This document shows, in pieces, positions 32,265 to 43,000 of a stretch of 64,000 nt of DNA. The notes beneath the pieces are model-generated. The model was not told where the DNA came from. It searched no databases and saw nothing but the letters and a program-made list of their open reading frames with translations. Within the stretch, counting starts at the first letter, position 1, and each line of letters begins with the position of its first letter. A program made the position numbers and the translations under genes. The stretch comes from Distichodus sexfasciatus (lineage: Eukaryota; Chordata; Actinopteri; Characiformes; Distichodontidae), in the NCBI GenBank assembly GCA_032718565.1, contig JAVGVS010000001.1, positions 1 to 64,000 of the forward strand, in the 5' to 3' direction.

Positions 32265-35200
32265 TACAGAGATAAGGCAACCCACCATGATCAGCACACC
32301 AAAAGGGTTGGCTAAATCCTGCTTGTCCATCTTGCTGAGCAGGTCGTAGCTGATGATGTTGACCAGACCAGAGCGGAGGCGGTGTTTGCCCTTCACCACC
32401 ACATTAATGCTGCTCGCTGCCACGGAGGGCAGCCATCGCTGGAACGCCTGACTCGGGAATAAAAAGTCAATTAATATTTAATGTGAGATGAATAGAAGTT
32501 TATGTTTATGTTAAATCAGTATATGATGTCTCATGATATTGCTGGCACCTAAATTAATGCAAACTGAAATCATATTGTGGCACATCAATATAATCCCGTA
32601 TTGTGATGAAACTTGTGATTTACAACATAACTGTAGGACCCGTCTCACCTCCGCCCAAGTGAAGCGTACCGATGACGGGGCCACCACCAGCAGGGGCCAC
32701 TCCTGTCTGTAGTAGGCAGCAATGCAGATGGCCTGCACCGTCTTCCCCAGACCCATATCATCAGCCAGGAGCAAGCGCCCTTCTCTCGACACTGCAAAGC
32801 TGCCAAATGTTCACACAGACAACATCTATGCATGTACATACTGTACATATAAAGCAATCCTTGTACTTTAGATAAACAGCTGAGTATGAACTGATGACTT
32901 CAAGTTTTGTAAAGCATCTCAGGCAGAAGCTGTAGGGGTCGATTATCAGTGCCAAACTTGCACTGGCCAATCAGTGCCAGTGCAGGTTAGGCGTTCTGAC
33001 AGTGACAATATTTTGCATTTTTAGGGATATGGGTTTGTCCTTTTTTTAAACGTCAATAAAATAGATTATGAGCATATCAGTTACCTACATAGCTAGATAA
33101 ATTCATGTAAAAATTGCTTCTTTGGCTCTGATGTTGCTGCCTTTCTCTGTCTCAAGTCACCACTTTGTGTTCTAGAGCAGCGTTTCTCAATCCCAGTCTT
33201 CGCGGCCCACAGCTCTGCACAAATTCTGTATTTCCTGCACTGCTGCACGCCGATCCTACGTTGCTAATTAGCTAATCAGTAGCATCAGCTGTGCTGTGGG
33301 TCGGAAAACTGGAATCTGTGCAGAGTGGTGGAGCGCGAGGACTGGGATTGAGAAACGCTGTTCTTGAGGAACATCCAGTTAATTATTCATTCGTTTGTTT
33401 GTTTGTTTAATTTGACAAAAAATGGCTACAAGTAGGGCCTTTGTATTAAGAAAAACATGAAAATTTCTCAGAATTAAACATATGCCAAAATGCCTTTAAA
33501 TTGTGTTGGAGTATTTGTTATTCTTAATTTTCATATTAACTTTCATTTTATAGCAGATACATACTGGTTCAAAATATCAATTATCAGCCTCCTTGGTAAT
33601 AATTGGTATCGGCCCAGAAAAAAACTTTGTCATTTGATGCAGCAAGTACTTAGCACAATTTAACATCCTTGTGAATAGACAGGTAATAAGCACAATACAC
33701 ATATCTTGCTAGAAAACTTAAATATCAAAATGAGCAACGGGAGAAATGTGGGACTCAATTTCGATATTTTCCATATCTGACACCTCTGTTTGATGACAAC
33801 AAATAGAAAAGTTGCCTCAAGTGTAAAACATTTCACTGAGTTCATTATTGTTGAGGGGATTAGCACAGTATTGTGACACAATGATGGAAGTTAAATTAAA
33901 AGTTAATTAAACGGATCATTACATTTAATAGAATTTAACCGCTTTCAAACTGCTTATAGAGATTAACTGACAACTGAGAAAACTGCTTTGTTTACTTCAA
34001 AACCAAAACCTGATAGATCACGGAAACAGATTTGGATCATGTGCGGTGAAGACACATTGAAATGCTGTTGGTATTATTGAACTTAACGCAATCCTGGAGC
34101 AGAAATATCAGGCGTGGAAGGGCACCTACTTGACACCGTGCAGCTGGAAGGGCATTAGACTGCGTATGAGCGTGGGGTCAACGCAGGAGAGGTCAGCCTC
34201 AGGGATGTCCGCAGCTTTGGGCTGACACTTCTCGAACTCGGAGGAGAAGGTCTGCAACACAGCGCGTGGCAGCGGTTCGATCTCCACACTCGAAATGGCA
34301 TTCAGGGCCTCCACTAGCCACAAACAGAAAAAAAACGTTTGCTCTGCAGGTTAGGCATTCTGACTTACGGACATCCTCATCCAATTGGAGTTCAGCATCT
34401 GAGCTGATTAATGAATATTTGAACAGATCAGTATCAGCTATAAGAGTGCTGATCCGTTGCTGAGGCAATGTAACGCTACAGGGCTCCATTTACACCACCT
34501 GTTATAAAAATAACAGTGACACTAATCAGGATTCGAGGTAATGAACTCTCTACTCTGAGAGAATTAAAAACTGCATTAATATTAATAGAGTTTCTTAGCA
34601 TTACAATAAAGGATTACCTAATAAATTAGTTTATAGAATAGATTCAATTTGCAATATTGTTCACAAAATAATTAATAGCTATTTAAAAATAGCAAGAAGG
34701 ATCTGGTATCAATCGCAAGGATGAAGGAATGAGTATACTTACTTAACGTTCCATAATCCTCAAGAAGGAAACTCCATTTTCTCGTTTTCATATCTTAATA
34801 AAAATAAATAAAATGGCAGTACATTTTATTAAAAGGCACATTTCAAGACACTCAAGGACACCAGCACAATATGCCTGCATACTATACAACTGCACATAAC
34901 ATACATATAAACAACATTTTCCTAAATCAACTAAATTATAAGATACATAGAAACAAGTGGCATTACAGTGAATATACAAGTTCAAAATGCGAGTTTTAAA
35001 TCAAGATTTAATCAAAGACTGAGTGACAGTTAATGTTACAAATATTAGTAGGTAGAGAATTTCGTGACATGACTAAAGGCTCCGATTCACACTTTGGTCA
35101 GGCAAGCAGTGAGCACAATGAGAAAGGTGAAGGGGGATGATCTGAGATTAAGGGAGGAAGAGTAAATATGTAAGAGGTCACAGAGAAAAGTAGCAGCCAG

Positions 35201-37646
35201 ATTATGAAGAATTTTTAACAGCAAAATCTTGAAATCAATAGAGTGTTTAACAGAGAGCCAATGAAGTTGCTAAAGAACAGGACAGATGTGTGCTGTGTAG
35301 GGGGTTCTAGCAATAAAACGAGACGCTGCACTGAAACCTTTTGCTCTCCAAACCGAGCGACATTGTTACTTACCATAATTTTTCGAAGGCATCTGCTTGA
35401 AGACACCTATGACATCTGCCTGGTATCCGACATCCACTTCCAGGCGAGAGCGGGAGACAAGGACACATTTGCCCTTTATGGAGGCCAGAGGCTTTTGCCA
35501 GCCCTGGCACAGTTTGATGAGGGCAGCCAGGGCAGCAGCGTCTTTGGGCCGACTGCTCGAGGCAGACAGGTCCAGGCCCTCCATCCCCTCCAGGGCCTTC
35601 AGAGTCACTGAGGGGATGCCGGCTGCCTCCTCCACTGAGCAACAGAAAGAGAGAGTGAAGCCAGATCTGTTACAGAGCCATCTAGTTAAAATAATTAACT
35701 TAATGAAATAATTAATTGCAGACCAGTAACAAAGTATTGTGACAAGGTGATCTTTGGAGGAGGAAATAAAGACTTACTTAATTGTCTATAGTCCTGGAAT
35801 AAAGTTCCACATCTTTTGTGGCAGGGTCTGTAACACAAGTTGAACTGGCCAAAGCTATCGCTATACTTAAAAGGTAAAAAACAATAGTATACTGATATTG
35901 CATATATACATAAGACATTTAACTGATAATACAACTTATAATTTTATAAGTTTCTTTTATTAAATATGTCTGCCAAGCTGCCATGTCTGCCTACCTTTTA
36001 AATCTGCAGAATCTTATGACCAAATCTAATATCCTTTTTGACAAACATTATATTTTTTAATGCTATAAATGTAATGACATAGATCACCAGGGCACATTTT
36101 CCCATGGTACTAATTTCTGACAGTAAGAGAATCAGCTAATTAAAGTGTTTGTCTGTGGTGTTATGTCTATGTAAAAAATTATACATACTGCAGTCTAAAA
36201 GAATAATACATAGCAGTAGTCTAACTTACCCTTTTCCCATTTGAATCTTTACCAAATATGAATAATTTATATCATTGCTTATTTACAATGTATTTATGTA
36301 AAACTATTCAGTTCTCGGCATTTATGTTGCTCGATTCACTGTGTCTATTGTACTGAGAGAATAGTATTAAATGATGTGGTGTTACACTCCTGCATACCAT
36401 TCCATTAGTATGTACGCCTAGGCCTAGCTGCAGTTCCATTTTTGCTTACCATATGCTCTGGAGGGAATGTTTTTAAACACAGCGATGAGTTCCGCATGGT
36501 AGCCAACCTCCACCCTGAAGCGCTCGTCTGAATGAGACACACACCTCCCCTTCACACACACACAGGGCTTCTTGGTGGCCACTGCGGAGCCGCTCTCTGA
36601 AGGTTTAGGTTTATCTGATGGTTTATCTAAAGTCCTAGACGGAGGCTTAACACCTTGTCCATAAAAACTACCAGTTGTGGAAGTTGACTTTGGTGCAAAA
36701 AACTGAGCATTGTCAGATTTGGGCTGAGGTGAAATAAAAGATGATGCAGCTGGGGTTTGGGTTGGTGTCACAGGATAGGGTCTTTTTGGGATTGGCAGGG
36801 GGTCTATGATCTGTATCTGTAAGAAAGCAGTGGAGGAAAGAACTCATTTAACAAAACTCTTAAACTTAAACTCACATTCTCAGAGTAACAATTCCACTTC
36901 CAATCCTGCCTGACATACTGTGACTTAACTTTACTGAATTAGCTGATTTACCTGAATTAATTGCATTAAAAGCTACTCACAGACAATCTCACTGGTGAAA
37001 CTTGGGGTTAAGAGCTCAGAGCCTAATGGTATTTCAATATTTCCCCAGTATTATGACGGCATATGAGAAAAATATAGAAACTCCCTCTTATGTTATCTAG
37101 TAATGGGCCAAGAGGTTGTGAGTTTGCTTCTTGCTGTATGCTACCTCCAGCAATACCACCTCTGAGCCCCTGAGTACGATCCTTAACCACCAAGTTGCTC
37201 CAGGAATAATATCTTTGTTACAAAATGTAAGTCGCTCTGGAAACAAGTGCATGACATTTATTTAATCTACAGAACATTGCAATAGTCCGTAGACAATGAG
37301 GATGCATGCAAGCAAAGAATTTAATTGCAATCTGCAAACTCTGTGCACATGACAATAACATTTTGACTGGGTTACATGATGTGATTACACTTTTTCATAC
37401 CTTTCTTGCAGTGCCTGTGCTACTGCCAGCCTGGTTGGGTTCCCTGTTTGTGGTAAAGGACTGTGCAGGTCTCTGTGCTGAATGCTGCAAGGTTTGAGGC
37501 GCTTTAGGAACAATGTTTTGTGTCGTAGATTTCTGTAAACTTCCCTGTTGGTTTCCGTGCGCGAGTCTCTCGGCTCTTCTCGCAAGCGCTCTCTGTCTGT
37601 TCTCCTCGATTTTACGCTGCTGTTCTGGTGTCAAAGTACTTGACAT
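22089..37646 (-). CDS. smarcal1: SMARCAL1/HARP annealing helicase, 864 aa as modelled
   Basis: Sixteen exons on the minus strand: 37646-37401, 36816-36450, 35634-35374, 34793-34743, 34313-34130, 32799-32649, 32447-32286, 30369-30304, 30040-29900, 29233-29015, 28793-28723, 28161-28059, 26568-26386, 25989-25889, 22673-22577, 22280-22089; 2595 nt, phases closing. It anneals RPA-coated single strands and remodels stalled forks in the nucleus. The N-terminus LTPEQQRKIEENRQRALARR is the RPA32-binding helix. First half of HARP1 is about residues 165-204 (FRVEVGYHAELIAVFKNIPS), HARP2 about 252-308 (LEVDVGYQADVIGVFKQMPS, then KTRKWSFLLEDY). SNF2 motifs: DDMGLGKT (Walker A), MDESHFLKN (motif II), LLSGTPAMSRPAELY (III), FLVFAHHRRVLD (IV), ITAANMGLTL (V), QAEDRVHRIGQ (VI). 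The C-terminus has DPKQKTITEMF and ends ILDYFTR. The exon for the second half of HARP1 is present but frameshifted (separate entry); skipping it keeps frame. The start was chosen for the conserved MSSTLTPEQQ; an in-frame ATG 57 bases upstream also exists. Confidence 0.96.
23126..23830. mobile_element. hAT-like non-autonomous transposon, copy 1 (smarcal1 intron)
   Basis: Its left end, agggatgcacgatgatatcg, and right end, rich in atcgg/cgata, resemble the ATCGG-rich termini of fish hAT MITEs. The inner part (ctgagcacgcagtggaacgt, ttagtatggtag-like phrases) matches copy 2 at 26661-27470 in the same orientation. No intact frame. Confidence 0.6.
24947..25140 (-). mobile_element. SINE family B, reverse
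   Basis: It begins gtgataatttgtcattgtga and ends with the reverse head gttacgctaccaactcctt. It lies in a smarcal1 intron. Confidence 0.75.
25633..25845 (-). mobile_element. SINE family B, reverse
   Basis: The tail ttattactgtgaacacagca, the ttgctcatgagtacctcagg body and a reverse head ending actaccaact are clear. It ends about 45 bases before the smarcal1 exon at 25889-25989. Confidence 0.75.
26661..27470. mobile_element. hAT-like non-autonomous transposon, copy 2 (smarcal1 intron)
   Basis: The left end agggatgcacaatcatatcg and the right end with tatcgg repeats, plus an interior sharing many phrases with copy 1 (caggcatgtccaa, gagcacgcag, tatggtaggtag), mark the same family. Confidence 0.6.
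28293..28622 (-). mobile_element. SINE family C, reverse, near full length
   Basis: It begins with the tail attcattcattatctgaacc and ends with the reverse head gcggcagcgccaccgtgccg. It lies about 100 bases from the smarcal1 exon at 28723-28793. Confidence 0.78.
29395..29560 (-). mobile_element. SINE family B, reverse, shortened
   Basis: The body is shortened but the reverse head with cgttacgccaccaactgccc and the B-box-like segment are clear. Confidence 0.65.
30880..31900. other. GC-richer intronic block in smarcal1, origin unknown
   Basis: This stretch of the intron between exons 32286 and 30369 has several CpG-rich patches (aaggcgccgaagcaccgccc near 30990; ggcggccgccggcggtgagg near 31488) in otherwise AT-rich DNA. 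No open frame or family could be recognised, and clear terminal repeats were not found. It could be an inserted element or an internal promoter. Confidence 0.3.
31982..32154. mobile_element. Short element related to the GGGCTGGGC family
   Basis: The left end ctagtgctgagcgatattac and right end tggcccagccctag are roughly inverted. The AT-rich core shares tcacgattaattgaac-type phrases with 12842-13266. Confidence 0.5.
33178..33360. mobile_element. hAT-type MITE with 8-bp target-site duplication
   Basis: The left terminus cagcgtttctcaatcccagt and the right terminus actgggattgagaaacgctg are perfect inverted repeats. The flanks TTCTAGAG (33170-33177) and TTCTTGAG (33361-33368) are an 8-base duplication with one change, the hallmark size for hAT. 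It lies in a smarcal1 intron. Confidence 0.85.
35778..35827 (-). pseudogene. smarcal1: Frameshifted smarcal1 exon (second half of HARP1)
   Basis: On the minus strand a good acceptor (gtgttacag) and donor (GTAAGT) bound a 50-nt exon. It is paralogous in content and place to the HARP2 exon at 34793-34743 (51 nt): a DPATK start, TGGAACTTT (WNF) and GACTATAGACAATTA (DYRQL) match the HARP pattern, but they lie in three different frames. Compared with the HARP2 exon there is one extra base before WNF and two missing after it. Read in the incoming frame, the exon ends in TAA at its last codon. Skipping it joins two phase-1 ends and keeps frame. Real decay and assembly error are both possible. Confidence 0.7.
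37103..37262 (+). mobile_element. SINE family A, forward, head truncated
   Basis: It starts in the tRNA-like head (gggccaagaggttgtgagtt), has the gagtacgatccttaaccacc body and ends with the atgacatttattta tail, inside a smarcal1 intron. Confidence 0.65.
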
Positions 37647-38982
37647 GCCTGCTGTTAACAAGGGGAAGTTAACAAGACGTCTAATCGAGCCGGACAGCCA
37701 CATCAGGCTTGAACTTAAACTACTTTAGCAAGTTACAGGCACGAACCGGAAGCGTATTTGCAATCCGTCGCGTTTAAATAAGATCGCAGTGCTAGCTTGT
37801 TAGCTGGCACTAAGCCGCAAATGAAGTTTAACTAGCCTCGGTTTGGTGGATCGTTACCGAACGGAACGACAAACAGAACGAAAGCACTACTTATGTTTTC
37901 TGTATGTGTGAACTTGCTATAACATGTAGTAAACATTCTAACAACGTTGTCTGCCGATGTTTCCAACTTCAACTTCAGCGCGTCGCGGGCGGATATGACG
38001 TATGAGGGCGGGACAACAACGCGTCCATTTTTGTAGTTTTTTTCCTCTGCTGTGAAACAGTTCTCGTTTTTTATTCCTAATAAATCTAGACTTGCAAGAG
38101 ACAGAACAAAAATGTAGACTGAGTTAACGAGTTGGCGAAAGAAAGGTTTTTAAACGAAGGATAAAAATTTAAAGTGAGCTAAAAGTTTGGTAAAAAATCT
38201 TGTTTGAATTTTATGTGACTTAGGAAAGATCTCAAAGGTTCTCTTTCGCGTCCAGTTTTAAAGCTTGTCTGCATATTTTTCCTTTCACACCCTATATCTT
38301 AGTCAGACAAAGGCGGCTGCAATACTATCCAGTTTACTAACCCTGGTGAAGAATACCATTTTTAATCGTGCATATTTTGCCTGCAATTGTAATTTTGTCA
38401 GAACATCACAGTTAAAACAAATGAAAGCAGAGGAATTGTGACAAATGATAAACTGACTGACTGATAAGATTGTTAAAAAAAACGCTGAAGATTTTAATAA
38501 GTATTTAAATTAATCAGAAGGTGTAAACTATAAATAGATATTTCAAGATTCAAGACGGTTAAGACGTTAGATGTTAGGTAATTAAAAAGAAACACACAGT
38601 TCCATGCAGTTTAAAGTCACAAAATTAATCAAGGCTGACTGAAGTATAAAATATATTTCAAGTGATATATGATTGCATTTGGGTAAGGTAATATGTCAGG
38701 TGACAAATATCCTTAAAATCGGCGTCTATGTGTGTTAGGCACGTTGAGAAGTCTAATTCCCAGAGAATGTAAGGTTTTTCTCAGGATCTTTCGTTTGGCC
38801 ATAATACTAAATTTACATAAAACTAGAATGTTATAATTATTCTCCTTGACTTAAATAGCTAGCGGTTGCGTATCTTTTATGAGTCCATGCGAAAAATTTA
38901 GAGGTATTGTAAGACTATTTGAAAAAGTCAGACTTCAAACTAGAGACTATTCCAAATTGGTAGGTGTCATGCCAATCCACTC

Positions 38983-38990
38983 TGACGTCA
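38983..38990. promoter_or_regulatory. Perfect cAMP response element upstream of marchf4
   Basis: TGACGTCA, the full palindromic CRE. It lies about 1 kb from the chosen ATG but next to the CpG-rich stretch that probably contains the start of transcription. Confidence 0.5.
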
Positions 38991-39003
38991 CCTAGGTTTG
39001 TGG

Positions 39004-39010
39004 TGACGTG
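39004..39010 (+). promoter_or_regulatory. CRE-like half element TGACGTG
   Basis: A second CREB/ATF-type site only 13 bases from the perfect CRE, making a tandem pair. Confidence 0.4.
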
Positions 39011-40013
39011 TTATGCTTGGGAGCTGTCCCGGGAAGCGTGGTGCTGAATCCGCAGCGTCTGGCGAGGCAGAGACCAGAAACAAGGGGACTCGGGCTTACT
39101 CTCGCCATGCGGACACTGTCGCTGTCCGGCCAGATTGAACTAAACTAAAAAGGACCTCGCATGCAGAGCCTCGGATTATACGTCTCTCTTTCTCGGGTGA
39201 AAGCCCCTGGAGACTCGCAAGAATTCGTGAGTAAAGAGGATGCAGAGGGGATTGACTCGAGTTGGGCTGGAAGTCTTGATGCACATCATCATATGAGAAG
39301 CATCGGATGTGCATCCTGGTGCATGCTGTTGTAGGAATTAGCTGCATTTACATTTAAGGGTGCTGAGTGTGGGAAAAGATAATAAAGATGCAGCAAAGAC
39401 CGTCTCCTTTCTTAATAGAAATCACTGCAGTACTGCAAATAAGAATACTTTAGCCTATAAAGACATTCTGCATGTCTGCGTGGAGGGACTGGACTGAAGC
39501 TGACCACATTTGTCAATTTCAAGTTTTTTCCATCATGCGTCATCTATGAAAAAGACAATAAGATCACGTTTATATGATTTGTATAAGTTTGAGCATCAGC
39601 TTACAATTGCATTTGTTGGACCAAGACAGTTGGAAAGTTGGAATTGTGGTAACTCAGTTGAACGGATTTTTCTTCAAGCTGAATATGCCACATGGCTTCT
39701 GACACATGCTTATTATTTGTGCAGTCTACATCCACTTGGAACTGATTTTGAATAAGGTCCTATAAATCTTCAGTGGATGTGAGGAATGTTAGTCTTCAGT
39801 GATGAAATCTAAGTTTAAATAAATCCACTTGAACCATAAGGATGTATACGATTTTTGACCTGCAAGTTTGCTTTCAGAGGAATACTGGGAAATTTACACA
39901 CTGTTTCCATTATTCCCAAAGCGTACAATAAAACGTTCTGTCTAAGAACTGACAGATACAGTGTCTCAGTTTTTCTTTCTTTAGTCGAGGGACGGATCCT
40001 ACGCGACCCCGGG

Positions 40014-43000
40014 ATGCTGAAGGGCCGCTGTTGCTTCCTTTTCAGTGACCTGAAGGTTCTCCTGTTCAGGCCCCAGGCTACGGGCCCCATGAGTGCACAA
40101 AGCCCGACCTGCCACGAGAGTGAGGGCAACACGTACGCATGCGTGGTCAATAATAACGCTCACCGTGGCCATCGCCTCCAGCACTGGAGCACCCCGTCCA
40201 CTGAGGACACCGTGGGCCCAGAGCCGCAACGAGACGCAACGGCGGGCTGGACAGGGACGGCAGCCGAGCTCTCCGGGGCTCTGCAGGACGACTTTAAAGA
40301 CAGGAGGGATGAGAGGTTCTCCTTCATCAGTTATGCAGAGGGCACCCCAGTGTGTAGGATATGTTTTCAAGGACCAGAACAGGTATGACCTCAAAAGTTA
40401 TGATGTTATGAGGTATACTTATCGTAGTTACTTATGTGTAATTGTCACCTTGCAGGGTTTTCATCATGCTTATCTTACAGAAAACAAATTGAGGGCGTAT
40501 TTAGTAGACATTGTATTTTAACTGTAGGGAGTCATTTAACCATTACATTTGTGGGACAAAAGAAAGGAGAAAAAATTTAAATTCTTGTAATGCAGAAGAA
40601 GGGATTTCTCTCCATCCACATTTTACTTTTGGCAGTCCATGTGGATCTAATATTCAACAACCTTCTATGAATCTGCTGCACGTTTGACACAATACAATTT
40701 AAACAATAAAATTTTAAATATTGGTTCATATTTATATATGGCTTATTGTTGAGAATCACAAAAGGAAAGAGTTATACTAAAGAATACTCCGAAACACAGA
40801 ATAACATCAAATGAACTATAGTTATGTTTGCACAAGATAAAACTTTTGCCTGATATCATTTTGTACATTTGCACTATAAGAAGAGTAAAGTAGGTTTTAT
40901 TCTATAGATTAGAGCTTCTGTCTAGATGGCATTTACCAAAAAGAACAAAAACACTGCAATTCAGTACTAGAACATTTGGCAGTAAGTTGTCTCTGAAGAT
41001 TAGTTTTCTAAACATTTCAACATACCTTTCTTTCACCATCGTTCTCATTCAGTGTTTGGTCTAAATCGATTTGACTAAAGCTGGTGTGCCAATATTACCC
41101 TCTCCAGAAAGAAAGGTTATTCACTTCTATTTATTAGACTTGTTTCGTCACTGCACCTAGAAATGTGGGCATTCATCGGTTTTAATAAGTATGCAACAGT
41201 CTATATAGAACCGAGGCTTAAGTGTCAGCTCTGGTTACCTGAGCTCTTGATTCACCTGAAGAGAAAGAAAAGGAACCTGACCCCATTCAGGATGGAGTGA
41301 TACACTACTCTGCTGATTAATGTGCTGCATAAGATCGTGTTTTCATGCAAAGATAAATGCAGCAGGTTGGATATCTATGACTTTCAAACCCCAGACTGTT
41401 CTGTCTCATAAAGCGATTTTCATCAGGACACATTCAAACAGGTCACATCTAGGTCTCCAGATTCCCAGTGGGCAGTTTTTGCACAATGCTGTGAATCAAA
41501 CAGTAGCAGTACTTCCTCACTCTTGGACTGCTGTTTTATTTAGCAGTCAGAGGGAATACCTGCATGAGGAACACTTCAAACCAATCATTTTCCCCAGTCT
41601 CCTCCAATTACCAGAGTGTAACTCGAAGCACCTGAAATGTGTTATTTAGAAGGCTTGTCACATTTGCTGTTAGAGAAGGCAATACATTTGGGAGCACACA
41701 GCACAAGAGACAATCTATCTACTGGATTTACTGTTCCATTTAGAGACTAATAAAAACTTTGCTATTCTACCTGTTCGTGCTTCTGCTGGAAAAAGATAAA
41801 GTCAAATAGAATTGGTTAAGAAGTAATGAATCAAGGAGAAAAGAGCCCAAATGAAATGGAATTATTTGTTCATTATGAATGCTATGCAGGTCCAACATGT
41901 CCAGCATTTTGCATTTAGAATGCATTTGCAACACATAGGCTGAAATTTGCTACTTAAAAGATATGTATTTAGCATGATTAGAGAGTACAGGCACAAAGTA
42001 GATGTTCCTAATAAAGTACCAGCCATCACCCTGCACACTATTTGCCTTCATTTTACTGCATTGCAATAAAGTCTGTGTGCTTCCGTCATTTTTCAATTTG
42101 ATGCCAAATTGCTCTCCCTTAACAGTAGATCATTTCCTTACAATATCCTGCCTCCATGAGCCCTTTGCACAGATCAGACATAAATCAGAACATATTAAAC
42201 ATATTTTATGGAGAGTGAATTACAGAGAACATTATTTTCCTGTCCCTCCTGTTGCCTCAGATTGTTTCCCTGGATCCTGCGAAATGAGTGATTTTGTCAT
42301 TGACAAAACACAGTGATGCTCACTTACTCATACTGCCTAAGCAGGACAAAGCTAGAGATACAGCTGTAAATATGATATGTCTCTGTGTATCACCACAATT
42401 ATTTGCTCTGATGAGTTTTATGTGTGTGCACATACTGTAGGTATAAAGGCAAACACTGCACATACACATGCAAACAAAGAGAAATTCACTTTGCTAGCTT
42501 TAGTAAGAGTCTCTGTTTTGTTCTTTTTAAAATAGAAACACAATCGCAGATGTGTTTGACGCACAGAAGGTTTGCACAAGGTGTACTGCAGTCATTATCA
42601 TGCATCCAGTAGGCCAGAGGAAGCTTGTCTACTCTCCAGCCTTCACAATAACACGAGTCCGCATTCCACTCCACTGCCACATTAAATTCCCATCACAGTG
42701 GCCTCTGCCCTCCCAGCAAAGCAGCAATGGAAAAATCTATTTCAGCACAGCTCTGGGCTCTGCTCATGTGGCCCTTTTGTTGTAGAGCACATCTGGGTAC
42801 CATTAAGAGTCAAAGGCTGTCCTTTCCTAATATGTTTTTCTTTTGTTGCTTGATGCAGTTCATATCTCCTCTTTGAAGTGCCAGGGACGCAACTGAAGAG
42901 TGACATTGATTTACAGGACAAACACACCAGTCTTTTACAGAGGTCTGCAACATACAGGACAAGGCTGACCGGACTGTGGCCTAAGGGCCAAAGATGATTT

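Larger units (their letters stand above)
37647..40013. other. Divergent intergenic region: smarcal1 promoter and marchf4 promoter/5' UTR
   Basis: The smarcal1 side (37750-38040) is CpG-rich with cgcgggcggatatgacgtat and gggcgggac, a housekeeping-type promoter without a TATA box. The middle (38050-38940) is AT-rich and holds nothing recognised. The marchf4 side has two CRE-type sites and a CpG-rich stretch at 39000-39130. From there to 40013 is likely marchf4 5' UTR with several upstream ATGs; no separate gene is supported. Confidence 0.5.

Noticed and set aside
35243..35711. Open frames on the plus strand over the HARP2 exon
   Set aside because: They are antisense shadows of the smarcal1 exon 35634-35374.
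39855..40013. N-terminal extension of marchf4 (in-frame ATG upstream)
   Set aside because: The extra residues do not resemble MARCHF4 or MARCHF9; the ATG at 40014 gives MLKGRCCFLFSDLK, which matches the family.
39999..40394. A 131-codon open frame antisense to marchf4 exon 1
   Set aside because: It is the shadow of a GC-rich coding exon; it has no independent support.
42002..42316. A 104-codon open frame in marchf4 intron 1
   Set aside because: It has no domain and no splice context. Cys- and Phe-rich random-looking sequence.
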